Positions 1-9,453 of a stretch of 64,000 nucleotides of DNA are shown here, piece by piece. The notes under the pieces were generated by a model that did no database searches, was not told the origin of the DNA, and saw only the letters and a list, made by a program, of their open reading frames with translations. How positions within the stretch are numbered: the first letter of the stretch is position 1; each line of letters starts with the position of its first letter. Source of the DNA: Atopobiaceae bacterium (GTDB taxonomy: Bacteria; Actinomycetota; Coriobacteriia; Coriobacteriales; Atopobiaceae); the NCBI GenBank assembly GCA_017652285.1, contig JAGCBF010000341.1, positions 1 to 64,000 on the forward strand. Direction: 5' to 3'. Made by a program: the position numbers and the translations under genes.

Positions 1-303
1 ACGACACTTCCAACCATTTCGCAGCTCGTTTTGTTTCTGCTGCTTGTAGGAGTCACCATTTCTGCCAGTTCTTATGGCGTTGGCAATAACAATCCACTCT
101 TGCAGAATCGCGTCACTCTCTTTTTAGGGGCAATCAGTCTTCCAGTTTATTTAAGCCAAAACGTCGTGCGCGCAGTTGTTAGAACTATGAACCTACCCAT
201 ACGAGGATCATCGCATTTCGTACTGGTGGTTGTCCTAACATATGCAGTAAGCGTTATTGCCGTGTTGCTCAATCACCGCTCTACGCGCCCTCATCACGGC
301 TAG
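1..303 (+). CDS. C-terminal end of a membrane acyltransferase (partial)
   Basis: The frame is open from the left edge of the window and stops at 303, leaving 100 residues. Three hydrophobic stretches (about residues 8-24, 38-55 and 73-92) end in a short basic tail, and the order of short loops and helices resembles the last helices of acyltransferase-3 family (OafA/OatA-like) integral membrane proteins. These transfer acyl groups to extracytoplasmic polysaccharides. The family call rests on topology and on the cell-envelope neighbours, because the catalytic N-terminal part lies outside the window. It could also be another polytopic envelope protein. Confidence 0.45.
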   Translation, partial: TTLPTISQLVLFLLLVGVTISASSYGVGNNNPLLQNRVTLFLGAISLPVYLSQNVVRAVVRTMNLPIRGSSHFVLVVVLTYAVSVIAVLLNHRSTRPHHG

Positions 304-532
304 ACAATATCGTTCCGCCTGCGGTGGCGAGAACTTGCGACACCACAACGATGCGAGATGCAGCTCAAGGAGTAGAACGGCCATAACGCCCACGAATTTG
401 TTGCCGCTCAATTAGCTATGTTACCAAAGAAACATGCTCTGGTAGTATGGGTGCATGTGTTGGGAAGACTGCGCCGCACATGTGGCGGCATTCGTATAGT
501 GCTGAACCTGTTTGTTTACGGAAGGTGCACCC

Positions 533-3500
533 ATGAAGATTGTTCCAGCCGTGCGCAAGGCCAAAAGAATTGCGAAGAAGGTCGTTACCACCCCTGTGCG
601 CGTTATGAAGTCGATGACCAACCCTCGGCAGCGATACGCGTACTACTACAAATACGCAAAGGTACGCGATAATCGGATGCTGTTCGATTCGTTTAGCGGC
701 AGGGGCATCTCGGACTCCCCGTACGCCGTGCTGCAGGAGATGATGCGCCAAGGCATCGACGCGGACTACGAGATCTTCTTTACGTCTCGCGACGTCGAAC
801 ACGACCAAGCGTTTGTCGATGCAAACAACCTGCCCGTCAAATTGGTCGACTTCTATTCTTTGGAATATCCCAAGATCTTGGCCACCGCCAAATACCTGCT
901 TTCCAACAGCTCGTTCCCCCAGTACTTCATTCGCCGACCCGAGCAGGTATTTGTGGAGACGTGGCACGGAACGCCCCTCAAGACGTTGGGCAAACAGATC
1001 AAGAACGGCATGCAGTCCATGTACTTTGCTCAACACAGCTTTATCCAGGCATCAGTTCTTACCTACCCCAACGACTTTACGCGCGACGCCATGATGCGCG
1101 ACTACAACTTGGAAAACATCTTTACCGGACGCGTCGCCATGGTGGGCTACCCAAGGAACGCCATCTTTTTGCAGGAGCAGGACCCCTCCATGCGAAAGAC
1201 GTATGACCTCGACGGACATACCAACTTTGCGTACATGCCCACCTGGAGGGGCACGAGCAGCCTCGACGTCAACGTCGATGCGTACGCAAAGGACGTAGAC
1301 GCCATGCTGCGCGACATCGACAAGCGGCTGGACGACTCCGTGCGGATCTACGTCAACCTGCACTCCATGGTCGCCAGCAGCATAACCCTCGACTCGTACG
1401 AGCACATACTGCCCTTTCCTCCCGAGGTCGGGACGTACGACTTCCTCACGCAGATGGATGCGCTCATCACCGACTACTCCAGCGTAATGATCGACTACGC
1501 GCTCACGCGCAAGCCCGTGATCCTTTTTGCCTACGACATGGACGAGTACTTGGCCGACAGAGGCATGTACATCACCTTGGACGAGCTGCCCTTCCCCATC
1601 GTAACGACCACAGACGAGCTGTGCTCCATGATCGCGGACGGGAGCTATGCCAAAATGGGCGAGGCGCACGAAGCCTTTGCCGAGCGCTTCCTCAAATACG
1701 ACTCGGCGGACAACGCCAAGGACGTGCTCGACATCCTTTTGGAAAGGCCCACCGAGCACGTCCCCATGATCGACTACGCCACAAGGGACCGAGAGCCACT
1801 TTTGGTGATCGACGCGAAGCCGCAGAAGACCGCAAAGAACATACGGGGAATCTTGCAGAAGGCAGATCCGGATCGCGACGTCGTGCTTCTTCAACGCAAG
1901 GGATTTGGCCCTGTCAAATCCGACGTCGTCTACGGCGACTACCTGGACAGGCAGTTCGTGTTCGTCACCAACGCAAACCCAACCACGCATCTTGAGGACG
2001 CATTGGGCAAGCGTTCGACCAGCGTGCAAGATACGCTCGGAAGACGTGACCGGTTGCGCATGCTCGGCACCGTCCCGACAAAGCCGGATGCGCAGGACGC
2101 GTATTGCGGCGACGTGGCGGGCACGTCGTATAACGCGCCCATGGAGTTGAGGCTGCCCGCGCACACGTGGGCAGAGGGGGGCACCCTGCACATTCAGCTG
2201 TTGCAGAGCGGCTATGACGCAACGAGGATCATTCTTGCCAGCAAACGCGAGATACTGTGGGACCGCGAGCTCACGGACATCGAGAAGACGTCAGGGTTGG
2301 TGTCGCTCGACGTCGTCGAGCCACTCTGCAGCAGCACGCTCCTTGCCAAGAACAACCTCCGCGCAAAAGTCTGCCTGATCGTTCGGGAGACCTCATCGGG
2401 CCGCGAGTATGTTGTCGACCTTATCGACGAGCGCTTCGATCCCGACGAAAAGGATCTGTCACGTCGCTATATGGATCCCATCGTCGTCGACAAAAAGGAC
2501 TGGGAGGGTCGCGTGGCGCATGACAAGGACGGTCGGGCGGTTGTCCCCATCCTCAATCGCCAAAAGGACAACAAGCGCGTCTTTGTATCTCCCTACGACA
2601 ACATAAACGGCGCGTTTTCCCTCTTCTTTGCCGTTGAGGGCGAGACGGCACAGGCATATTACAAACCGGTGGTCACAGCGGTCTGCACACCGCATAACCA
2701 AACCATAGTCGCACGAATCAAGCTCCCCAAAGGAGACTACACGGTCGACAACGTGCGCATCGTCAACCGGGCCAAGTCGTCCGACACCTCATACGACGCG
2801 ACCTTTACCCTAAAGAGGCACGAATGCTTTGATCGCCTTACCGTTCGATTCGACCCGCGCGGCCTGGTCTTTGACGGAGTGTTTTGGGACCTCTATGTGT
2901 GCATCACGGACTCCAACGGATACGCCCAACAGCTCTTGTGCCAAGCTTCCGACTCGCTGAGGCACTCTCTGTTCTTTAGGAATCCGCAGGTTATCGTCGA
3001 CGACGACAATGTCTTCTTCCCCTACATCTGGAAGGGAAAGATCGCCTTTACTCACCGAGAGTACAACCAGTACGATTCCGCCGTGACAAAGGCAAAGGAA
3101 TGGTCTGCCTTTGCCACCTACGTGCTCCTGTTGCCGTACTGGAAGCAACGACACATCTGGCTGACATACGAAAAGTACTGCTTTGCCGCACAGGATAACG
3201 GCTACCACTTCTTTAGATACTGCATGGACGAGAACCCCAACAACGCGCGCAAACACGTCTATTACGTCATAAAGAAGGATGCGGCGGATTACCAAAACGT
3301 CGAGCAGTATGGGCGCAACGTAATAGACTTCATGAGCTTTAGGCACATGCTGTACGCGATGGCCGCCGAAATCTACGTCAGCTCCGACACAAAGACGCAC
3401 CTGTACCAATGGAGGTCCAAGCAAAGCGTCGTACGCAAGGTCATCTCTAGGAAGGAGGAGTTCTTCCTGCAGCATGGCGTCATGGCCATGAAACGCGTGG

Positions 3501-4249
3501 ACTATCTGCTCGGCAAACAGGGCACCACGCCCATGACGTTCTTCCTCACCTCCTCGGTGCCCGAGCAAGACATTATCGTCGAGAACTTTGGCTATGCGCG
3601 CACGGCCGTTCCTGTGTTGGGTCTTTCGCGGTGGGACATGCTCAAGGACACGTCCACGCCCGACAATCCGGTCATTCTCCTCATGCCCACGTGGCGGCAA
3701 TGGCTAGAAGGGGTCGACGACAACACGTTTTTGGAAAGCGACTATTTCCGGGCGTATTCTGAGCTTATCCAAAACGAGGAACTCATCCGCGTTCTGCAAC
3801 AGGCGCATGCCAAGATCAAGTTCTTCATTCACCCCAAACTCAGCGAACAGCTCAGGCACTTTGGGAGCGAATCCTCGTCCATCGAGCTTATCGAGATGGG
3901 CAGTCAGCCGATGAACGAGATCATCATGGAGTGCTCCGCTTGCATTACGGACTACTCAAGCGTGGCATGGGACGTTCTTTACCAAGAGAAGCCCGTCATA
4001 TACTTCCAATTTGACCAAGAGCGCTATTTGGACGAGGTCGGATCCTACATAGACCTCAACACAGAACTGCCGGGTCCTGTCTGCAAAGACACAGCTGCCG
4101 TAACAAAGGCAATCGCCGAGCTGATTGCAAACGGCTTTACGCTAAAACCCAGCGACCTCGCAAAGACGAAGGACTGGTACGCCTTCAAAGACACGAACAA
4201 CCGCAAGCGGACGTTTGACTTCCTGCAGCAGTTCTTCCCGTTTGAGTAG
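533..4249 (+). CDS. Two-domain CDP-glycerol:polyglycerolphosphate glycerophosphotransferase
   Basis: This 1,238-residue protein likely polymerises glycerol phosphate (or a related polyol phosphate) from a CDP donor onto a lipid-linked teichoic-acid-type chain at the inner membrane face. It carries two separate TagB/TagF-type domains. The first (about 50-400) has ETWHGTPLK near 140 and TDYSSVMIDYAL near 313. The second (about 850-1238) has LQHGVMAMKR near 975 and TDYSSVAWDVLYQEKP near 1137. The HG and DYSS motifs correspond to the catalytic and CDP-binding signatures of the family. The roughly 400-residue middle has no motif I recognise. The ATG at 533 is preferred over a TTG at 512 because GGAAGG lies 8 nt upstream of it. 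The gene converges on the minus-strand tagD operon. Family members usually have one such domain, so the duplication is unusual. Confidence 0.85.
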   Translation: MKIVPAVRKAKRIAKKVVTTPVRVMKSMTNPRQRYAYYYKYAKVRDNRMLFDSFSGRGISDSPYAVLQEMMRQGIDADYEIFFTSRDVEHDQAFVDANNLPVKLVDFYSLEYPKILATAKYLLSNSSFPQYFIRRPEQVFVETWHGTPLKTLGKQIKNGMQSMYFAQHSFIQASVLTYPNDFTRDAMMRDYNLENIFTGRVAMVGYPRNAIFLQEQDPSMRKTYDLDGHTNFAYMPTWRGTSSLDVNVDAYAKDVDAMLRDIDKRLDDSVRIYVNLHSMVASSITLDSYEHILPFPPEVGTYDFLTQMDALITDYSSVMIDYALTRKPVILFAYDMDEYLADRGMYITLDELPFPIVTTTDELCSMIADGSYAKMGEAHEAFAERFLKYDSADNAKDVLDILLERPTEHVPMIDYATRDREPLLVIDAKPQKTAKNIRGILQKADPDRDVVLLQRKGFGPVKSDVVYGDYLDRQFVFVTNANPTTHLEDALGKRSTSVQDTLGRRDRLRMLGTVPTKPDAQDAYCGDVAGTSYNAPMELRLPAHTWAEGGTLHIQLLQSGYDATRIILASKREILWDRELTDIEKTSGLVSLDVVEPLCSSTLLAKNNLRAKVCLIVRETSSGREYVVDLIDERFDPDEKDLSRRYMDPIVVDKKDWEGRVAHDKDGRAVVPILNRQKDNKRVFVSPYDNINGAFSLFFAVEGETAQAYYKPVVTAVCTPHNQTIVARIKLPKGDYTVDNVRIVNRAKSSDTSYDATFTLKRHECFDRLTVRFDPRGLVFDGVFWDLYVCITDSNGYAQQLLCQASDSLRHSLFFRNPQVIVDDDNVFFPYIWKGKIAFTHREYNQYDSAVTKAKEWSAFATYVLLLPYWKQRHIWLTYEKYCFAAQDNGYHFFRYCMDENPNNARKHVYYVIKKDAADYQNVEQYGRNVIDFMSFRHMLYAMAAEIYVSSDTKTHLYQWRSKQSVVRKVISRKEEFFLQHGVMAMKRVDYLLGKQGTTPMTFFLTSSVPEQDIIVENFGYARTAVPVLGLSRWDMLKDTSTPDNPVILLMPTWRQWLEGVDDNTFLESDYFRAYSELIQNEELIRVLQQAHAKIKFFIHPKLSEQLRHFGSESSSIELIEMGSQPMNEIIMECSACITDYSSVAWDVLYQEKPVIYFQFDQERYLDEVGSYIDLNTELPGPVCKDTAAVTKAIAELIANGFTLKPSDLAKTKDWYAFKDTNNRKRTFDFLQQFFPFE

Positions 4250-4261
4250 GGCATCGATGAG

Positions 4262-4294
4262 CGCCTATTGGGAAGACACCCTTTCCAATAGGCG
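4262..4294. terminator. Hairpin between convergent genes
   Basis: A 10-bp perfect stem (CGCCTATTGG / CCAATAGGCG) sits 12 nt after the stop of the plus-strand polymerase gene and overlaps the stop codon of the convergent acyltransferase gene. No strong T tract follows on either side, so its efficiency as an intrinsic terminator is uncertain. Confidence 0.5.
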
Positions 4295-5383
4295 TGAAAT
4301 CGCCGCATCATACCGAATCACACGTTTGAAGAGTCGAAATGCCAGCGCAACTAGCAGGGTCAGAGCTATGAGCCTTACCATGACGAGGGCAAAATGCCCT
4401 TCGGCGTATACAAAAGCCGAGCAATAGCGCGAACGAATGAGCGTGTGTATAAGGAACAGCTCCGCAGACCATTCACCCAAAAAACGAAGCATGCTGTTCA
4501 GGAACGGAACCTTCGCAACGGTCATGACGATGCAAAGAACATAGATGGGAATAAACAGTCCCCACTTAACATCCCAAAACTTGCTCGAAGAAAAGCTCAG
4601 ATTAAACTTGTAGAAGAACACCATCGTGGCCAGAAGAAACGCTATAAGGCCGGCCTTTTTATATGGCGAATCATCGCTCCACTTGTTGACTCGATCAAAA
4701 AAAGCAGCATTGGCACATGTCATGCCCATGATAAAGGCCGGTAAAAACGTTAGGTAGTGCGTACTTCCAGGATAGCCACCCGCCACGCGAGCTCCTACGA
4801 TGGCAATGCCAATACACGCGATGCTACTAAAACGCCGTATAACCCAATATAGAATTGGCGCCAACAGGATATACACGAGCGCTGCGCTCATGTACCACCA
4901 CGTACCAACCAACAATGGTGTGTCGAGTATGCTGCTCACGCCAACTACGCTAAACACAAGATTGAGCATACCCGTAAACATAGAGTCTTTAAAGTATGTC
5001 GAAGCTGTGCTGCCGTCCAGCAACTGACAAATCACGCAACATAGCAGCACAATGAGCCAATAGTCAGAAAAAGAACGTATGTAGCGAGTCTTATACCATC
5101 GCACCATGTCTTTTGCTGAACCGACACCAGATGGGCCATCTTTGCTCAAGGAACAAAACAGCCCGTAGCCAGACACGAACGCGAATAGGCCAACGCAAAT
5201 CTTTAGAAACGAAGCAATGTTGATAACTTGGGATTGAGTAAAGGGAAAAAACGTTAGATCGTATTGGCTAAAACGCGATTCGTTCAAAAAGCAATGATGC
5301 CACATCATGGCAAGTATCGCCACGCCCTTAATGATTAAGGAGTCGTCTTTTGATAAACCCACTGGCTTATTCATACGCGTCAC
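4265..5383 (-). CDS. Membrane acyltransferase, acyltransferase-3 family
   Basis: The 372-residue polytopic membrane protein has about ten hydrophobic segments. The start of the family is visible in the first 35 residues: a short cytoplasmic lead (SKDDSLIIKGVAILAMMWHH) with the conserved K-G-x-A-I-x-x-V/M pattern and a histidine pair in the first helix, as in OafA/WecH-like O-acyltransferases. Such proteins acetylate or succinylate cell-surface glycans or glycopolymers. It is the last gene of the minus-strand polymer operon, 49 bp after tagD, which suggests that it modifies the same polymer. Substrate and acyl donor cannot be read from the sequence. Its codon use and A+T content are noticeably higher than in the upstream tag genes, hinting at separate acquisition. 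Confidence 0.75.
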   Translation of the reverse strand: MTRMNKPVGLSKDDSLIIKGVAILAMMWHHCFLNESRFSQYDLTFFPFTQSQVINIASFLKICVGLFAFVSGYGLFCSLSKDGPSGVGSAKDMVRWYKTRYIRSFSDYWLIVLLCCVICQLLDGSTASTYFKDSMFTGMLNLVFSVVGVSSILDTPLLVGTWWYMSAALVYILLAPILYWVIRRFSSIACIGIAIVGARVAGGYPGSTHYLTFLPAFIMGMTCANAAFFDRVNKWSDDSPYKKAGLIAFLLATMVFFYKFNLSFSSSKFWDVKWGLFIPIYVLCIVMTVAKVPFLNSMLRFLGEWSAELFLIHTLIRSRYCSAFVYAEGHFALVMVRLIALTLLVALAFRLFKRVIRYDAAISRLLERVSSQ

Positions 5384-5432
5384 TGCTTTTCATTAAGAGA
5401 AGGACCGAGCATCGCCTCTTAACCGATAATCC

Positions 5433-5897
5433 TTACTTCGTGGGACCCGTCGACAGGTTGGCCTTGACCTGCGTGGTGGAGATGCCCTCGGTGCGGTCCA
5501 GGTAGACGACCTCGCAGTAGTCCTTGAGGTACTCGAAGCGGTCGCTGCCCGCCCAGTCGCCGCCCATGACCACGACGTCGATGCCGTACTCCTTGATGTC
5601 GGTGACCTTTTGCTCCCAGGAGTCTTCGGGGATGACGAGGTCGACGTAGCGTATCGACTCGAGCATCTCGCGGCGGACCTCGTAGGAGTAGAAGCTCTTC
5701 TTCCCCTTGCCGGCGTTGAACTCGTCGGTGGAAAGCGCCACCACCAGGTAGTCGCCGAGCTGGGCGGCGCGGCGCAGCAGCCGCACGTGGCCGTAGTGCA
5801 GCAGGTCGAACGTACCGTACGTGAGGACGCGGCGCAGGCCCCTGTACGAGCTGTCGCCCGCCACCTTGAACTGCGTGCCGTCATTTTCGTTTGCCAT
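5433..5897 (-). CDS. tagD: Glycerol-3-phosphate cytidylyltransferase
   Basis: TagD makes CDP-glycerol from CTP and sn-glycerol 3-phosphate in the cytosol, the activated donor used by the TagB/F-like enzymes encoded around it. The 154-residue protein has the nucleotidyltransferase signature YGTFDLLHYGHVRLLRRA (about residues 26-43), with the HxGH motif, and the late RTEGISTT motif that contacts CTP. Length matches the family (about 130-150 residues). The ATG at 5897 is chosen because GGGGGAA lies just upstream; an in-frame start at 5948 would add 17 residues of unconserved leader. It is followed by the acyltransferase gene and preceded 73 bp away by a glycerophosphotransferase gene, all on the minus strand. 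Confidence 0.93.
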   Translation of the reverse strand: MANENDGTQFKVAGDSSYRGLRRVLTYGTFDLLHYGHVRLLRRAAQLGDYLVVALSTDEFNAGKGKKSFYSYEVRREMLESIRYVDLVIPEDSWEQKVTDIKEYGIDVVVMGGDWAGSDRFEYLKDYCEVVYLDRTEGISTTQVKANLSTGPTK

Positions 5898-5970
5898 GTT
5901 TCCCCCATCCTCGTTAAGGGCGAGTCTTTGCTCTGTATAGCCTACCAAATCGGTGCGGGAGGCGGGCGGG

Positions 5971-7536
5971 CTACATCAAACCCATAAGCGCCAGCCAGCG
6001 TCGCTGCGTGCCGTCGTGGATGGCCACGACGTCGAAGCGCGCGTCCCCAAAGAGCCTCCGGCGCTCGAACTCGAGCGCCGCGCGTGCCCGACGCGCGGCT
6101 CCGGCGCCCGTTCGATGCCACGTGACGGCGAGGGCGATGCGCTCCCCGACCGTGAGTGCAGGGCTCGGCTGCAACGGCGTATAGGACACCTCCTGCGGCA
6201 GCGACGCGAGGAACGCCCCCCTGTCGTGGCCACATTCCTTGGGAAACGCCAGACGCACCGCGTATGTCTGCGCAAGGGATTCCAGCTCCGAACGCAGCTC
6301 GTCCAAGTCGCAGGCCAGCTCGCTATAGATGAGTGCTGTCGGCCGATCCGGCGCCGTCACAACGTGCTCGCCCTCGAGCGGCGCGCCGCCGCGAATCACG
6401 CGTTCGCACAGGCTGCGGGCGGCGCCGAGCGTGGGGTACGGCCACCAAGCCGCACGGAGGCCCGCGTCGTCGTACGCCTTGGGCGAACGGAGCTCGCCCA
6501 ACAATGCGTCTGCATCGTTTACCTGCGCAAACGGCAGCTCGTCCATGCTCTGGTAGAGTCCGCGGTCACGCTCGTACTCGTCCTTGTCAAACGGCGCGAG
6601 CACCACCTTGCCACCACCGAGCGCAAAGTCGAACATTACGCTGGAATAATCTGTGACCAGGACGTCGCACGTCGACAAGAACTCGTAGGCCTCTACGCCC
6701 TGTGGGAAGGCGCGCACGTGGATGAGCCCCGACAGGTCGAAGCGGTCCGCCACGATGGGGTGTGGCCGAAAGTACAGCGTCTCGTCGTCTTGGAGTTTGC
6801 CGTCGAGCGCCGCCAGCATGTCCCGTATCGCCTGAGGCGTGCTTCGCCTGGAATCCGCGTCCATGCGAAACGTGGGAAGCCATGCGTAGGCGCGTCTGCC
6901 TTCCCTGCCGGGACGACGCTGGACGAAGGGCTCGTTGCGGGGGTACCCCAAGGGAAGCACGCGCGCGCCGCAGATGCCTTGCAGCATGTAGTCGCGCACC
7001 ATGATGCGCTCCATGCTCGCGTTGGGCATGATCAGGTAGTCCGCCACGGCGAGGCAGCGCTGCACGTTGCCGATGAGCGGGGCAGACGTGACCTCCTGAC
7101 GTCCCAGTGTCTTGAGCGGGATGCCGTGCCAGGTGTTGACAAGCACCTGCCCCGGGCGTTTTGCGAAGCACGGCGGCAACGTGTTGTCCACAAACAGGTA
7201 CTTCGAGGTGGCAAGAGCGCGGTAATACTCCTTCGATCCTCTCGCGACCGTCTTTGTCTGCACTCCCCTGCGGGCGAGCTCGGCCTCCATGTTGGCCTGG
7301 CCCGCCTCGGTCACCACCAGGAGAACGTGGAGGTCGGGATAGCCGTCGGCGCGCAGGAGCTCACGAAGCACGTAGTAGATGTTGCCATCGAGGGTTCGGC
7401 CGTTCTGCTGCTCCAGAAGCACGCCGTGGTCGTCCAAGGGCAGCGCATCCACCCACACGCGATAGCGTCGCTGATTCCGCTCGGCCCTTGAGCTGACTTT
7501 CTTTGCCGTTTGCACCGCTCTTCTCACGCGCCCCAT
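5971..7536 (-). CDS. CDP-glycerol glycerophosphotransferase family protein
   Basis: The 521-residue protein has the TagB/TagF catalytic domain over about residues 15-390, with VNTWHGIPLKTLGRQ near 130-145 and TDYSSVMFDFALGGGK near 290-310. It is expected to add or polymerise polyol-phosphate units on a lipid-linked acceptor. The last ~130 residues (rich in Arg, Ala and Glu) extend past the usual fold end and show no motif I recognise. The gene lies 33 bp after the glycosyltransferase gene and upstream of tagD in one minus-strand operon. Whether it acts as a primase (TagB-like) or polymerase (TagF-like) cannot be decided from sequence alone. Confidence 0.85.
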   Translation of the reverse strand: MGRVRRAVQTAKKVSSRAERNQRRYRVWVDALPLDDHGVLLEQQNGRTLDGNIYYVLRELLRADGYPDLHVLLVVTEAGQANMEAELARRGVQTKTVARGSKEYYRALATSKYLFVDNTLPPCFAKRPGQVLVNTWHGIPLKTLGRQEVTSAPLIGNVQRCLAVADYLIMPNASMERIMVRDYMLQGICGARVLPLGYPRNEPFVQRRPGREGRRAYAWLPTFRMDADSRRSTPQAIRDMLAALDGKLQDDETLYFRPHPIVADRFDLSGLIHVRAFPQGVEAYEFLSTCDVLVTDYSSVMFDFALGGGKVVLAPFDKDEYERDRGLYQSMDELPFAQVNDADALLGELRSPKAYDDAGLRAAWWPYPTLGAARSLCERVIRGGAPLEGEHVVTAPDRPTALIYSELACDLDELRSELESLAQTYAVRLAFPKECGHDRGAFLASLPQEVSYTPLQPSPALTVGERIALAVTWHRTGAGAARRARAALEFERRRLFGDARFDVVAIHDGTQRRWLALMGLM

Positions 7537-7569
7537 ACTCGGCCTCTTTTCGATGTGATCGCCCGTGCC

Positions 7570-9453
7570 CTACTCGTCGAAGGGGCTTCCCAAAAGGCAG
7601 GTCTTTGCCTCGCCCGCGTATGCATACACCTGCGGAACCGTGAAGTCGGCAATGCGCTCCCACGTTTGGTAGCTGCACGGCAGGAGCCTCTTGAAGTCGT
7701 ACTCCCCCGAAACGACTCGCTCCGCGCCGATTAGCGCCGCAACCCGTGCCTGGTGTCCCTGCAGGTCCTCCATGCGCAGGCGCACCACGCCGTCCCACTC
7801 GTCGCTATCCCGCTCGTATGCCTTGGGCGCGTCCACATACAGCCAAAGGCGGGTGCCTTCCAGCTGGCGCAGCGCCTTGGGAAGCGCGGCACGCAAGGAA
7901 CGGACCTCATCCACGTCGTAATCGCCCGTCCGGCGCCTGTCGCGCACGCGCATGAGGCGTGTTACCACCGGCATGGTCCACGCCGGCAGATCCTTGACGG
8001 TGCCCACGCGCAAGGCGCCCCCCGCAAGCGTGAGTCGGCGATCGCCAAACTCACGGACCGTGGCGTTTATGCGACGGCCGTTGCATCGGCACAGGTCAAA
8101 GGCAAAAGAGAAGGCTGGGATGGACTGTCCGTCTGCCGAACCCATAAGCGTTGCAATGTAGGGCTTGCCGTCCATGGGAGGAAGCTCGGCCTCAAAGTGC
8201 CAGGCATCGCGTTGGGACGCGTCCTTGACCTCGTCTTCCGTGCGCCGGACAAACGAAACGACGGGGCTGACCTCGCCACCGTCCCACGTAAGGCGCAGGC
8301 TCAACCCCGACGCAGGCGTGAGAGCCGGGCTCTGCACGAAGCCCCGCACGAGCACTCCCTTGTCGGTGCGCAGGGCGGCATAGATGACGGCACGCGGAAC
8401 CCCCAGCTCAAGGGGTTCGGAAGACGCCTTATCCTGTTCCAGAATCGTGTGGTCGCACGTAAACGCGACACTATCCGGCTTCCCCACAACGCCATAGCGC
8501 CGCATCAGAAAGACACGTTGGGTGTCGGTGAGGTCGGGACTGCCCAACCAACAGTCGCGCGGTATGGCGCGCGCGACCGATGACAAGCGCTCGTGATTGC
8601 GTAGTTGTTCCCGCTCGGTCCCAAACGCGAGCGAGAGCTTGTCCTGCTTGAGACGCCAGGCAAGGTTGTAGAGCACGAGCGAGTACGCGTAATCGGCCAT
8701 CGTCTGGTTGGACTCCGCAAGCTCGACGAGCATCTCGTAGAGCCTCATCATGTCTTCGAAGGAATAGCGGGGCTCGTCCCATTGGGACGACGAGCTCTGG
8801 GCGTTGTCCAGGTGGTAGTACGTGGCTCCGTCGCAATAGCCCAGCACGCCGCGCTGGGCCAGGACCTGGGTGTTGAAGTATTGGTCCTCCCCCATCCTCA
8901 TGCCCACGGGAAAAAGCGGCGTTTGGTCGCCGTCGTTGCGTATGCAGACGTTGGGGGTCGTCTGCGCCAGATACGGGTATCGTCGCACGTCGTAGACCCC
9001 GGTTGCGGTAAGCAGCTTGGAGCGCCGATGCCGCCGCATGGCGTTTGTTGCCACGTCGACGTACACGACGTTGTACGTGAGCAGGTCGACGGCCGTCTCG
9101 TAACGCCTGAACGTGCGCACCAGGCGCCCGATCGCGCGTTTGGAGAGCGCGTCGTCCGCGTCCAAAAACATGATGAAGCGCCCGCGCGCCGCCTGGATTC
9201 CCACGTTCCGTGCGGCCGAGACTCCTTGGTTCGACTGGTCTATGAGCACGTAGTTTGGTCGGGCCGCCACGGCCTCCCTGCACAGGTCGAGGCTCTTGTC
9301 GGTTGAGCCGTCGTTGACAAGAACGACCTCGAACGAGTCCTGCCGCGCGGATTGAACGTCCAAGGATGCCAGACAGCGCCCGAGGTAGCGCTCCGCGTTG
9401 TAGACCGGCACGACCACCGTCATGTCGTAGGCAAACTCTGCGCTGGCCATCAT
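7570..9453 (-). CDS. Family 2 glycosyltransferase with long C-terminal region
   Basis: The N-terminal ~280 residues are a GT-A glycosyltransferase family 2 domain: VVVPVYNAERYLGRCLASLD at 12-31, the nucleotide-binding Asp region (LVNDGSTD) near 44-51, and LDADDAL near 96-102 for metal binding. GEDQYFN near 190 fits the acceptor-binding acidic site. The remaining ~340 residues have no recognised domain, a layout seen in teichoic acid and capsule transferases in which a C-terminal segment holds the enzyme at the polymer. ATG codons at 9453 and 9450 overlap the TGA of the upstream glycerophosphotransferase gene, indicating translational coupling. The likely job is adding a sugar to the polyol-phosphate polymer; donor and linkage are unknown. 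Confidence 0.85.
   Translation of the reverse strand: MMASAEFAYDMTVVVPVYNAERYLGRCLASLDVQSARQDSFEVVLVNDGSTDKSLDLCREAVAARPNYVLIDQSNQGVSAARNVGIQAARGRFIMFLDADDALSKRAIGRLVRTFRRYETAVDLLTYNVVYVDVATNAMRRHRRSKLLTATGVYDVRRYPYLAQTTPNVCIRNDGDQTPLFPVGMRMGEDQYFNTQVLAQRGVLGYCDGATYYHLDNAQSSSSQWDEPRYSFEDMMRLYEMLVELAESNQTMADYAYSLVLYNLAWRLKQDKLSLAFGTEREQLRNHERLSSVARAIPRDCWLGSPDLTDTQRVFLMRRYGVVGKPDSVAFTCDHTILEQDKASSEPLELGVPRAVIYAALRTDKGVLVRGFVQSPALTPASGLSLRLTWDGGEVSPVVSFVRRTEDEVKDASQRDAWHFEAELPPMDGKPYIATLMGSADGQSIPAFSFAFDLCRCNGRRINATVREFGDRRLTLAGGALRVGTVKDLPAWTMPVVTRLMRVRDRRRTGDYDVDEVRSLRAALPKALRQLEGTRLWLYVDAPKAYERDSDEWDGVVRLRMEDLQGHQARVAALIGAERVVSGEYDFKRLLPCSYQTWERIADFTVPQVYAYAGEAKTCLLGSPFDE

Noticed and set aside
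5953-7491. 512-residue plus-strand open frame opposite the glycerophosphotransferase gene
   Set aside because: The minus strand carries diagnostic TagB/F motifs; this frame is its shadow.
7753-8583. 276-residue plus-strand open frame opposite the family 2 glycosyltransferase gene
   Set aside because: Shadow of the C-terminal part of the glycosyltransferase gene, which is in a well-supported operon.
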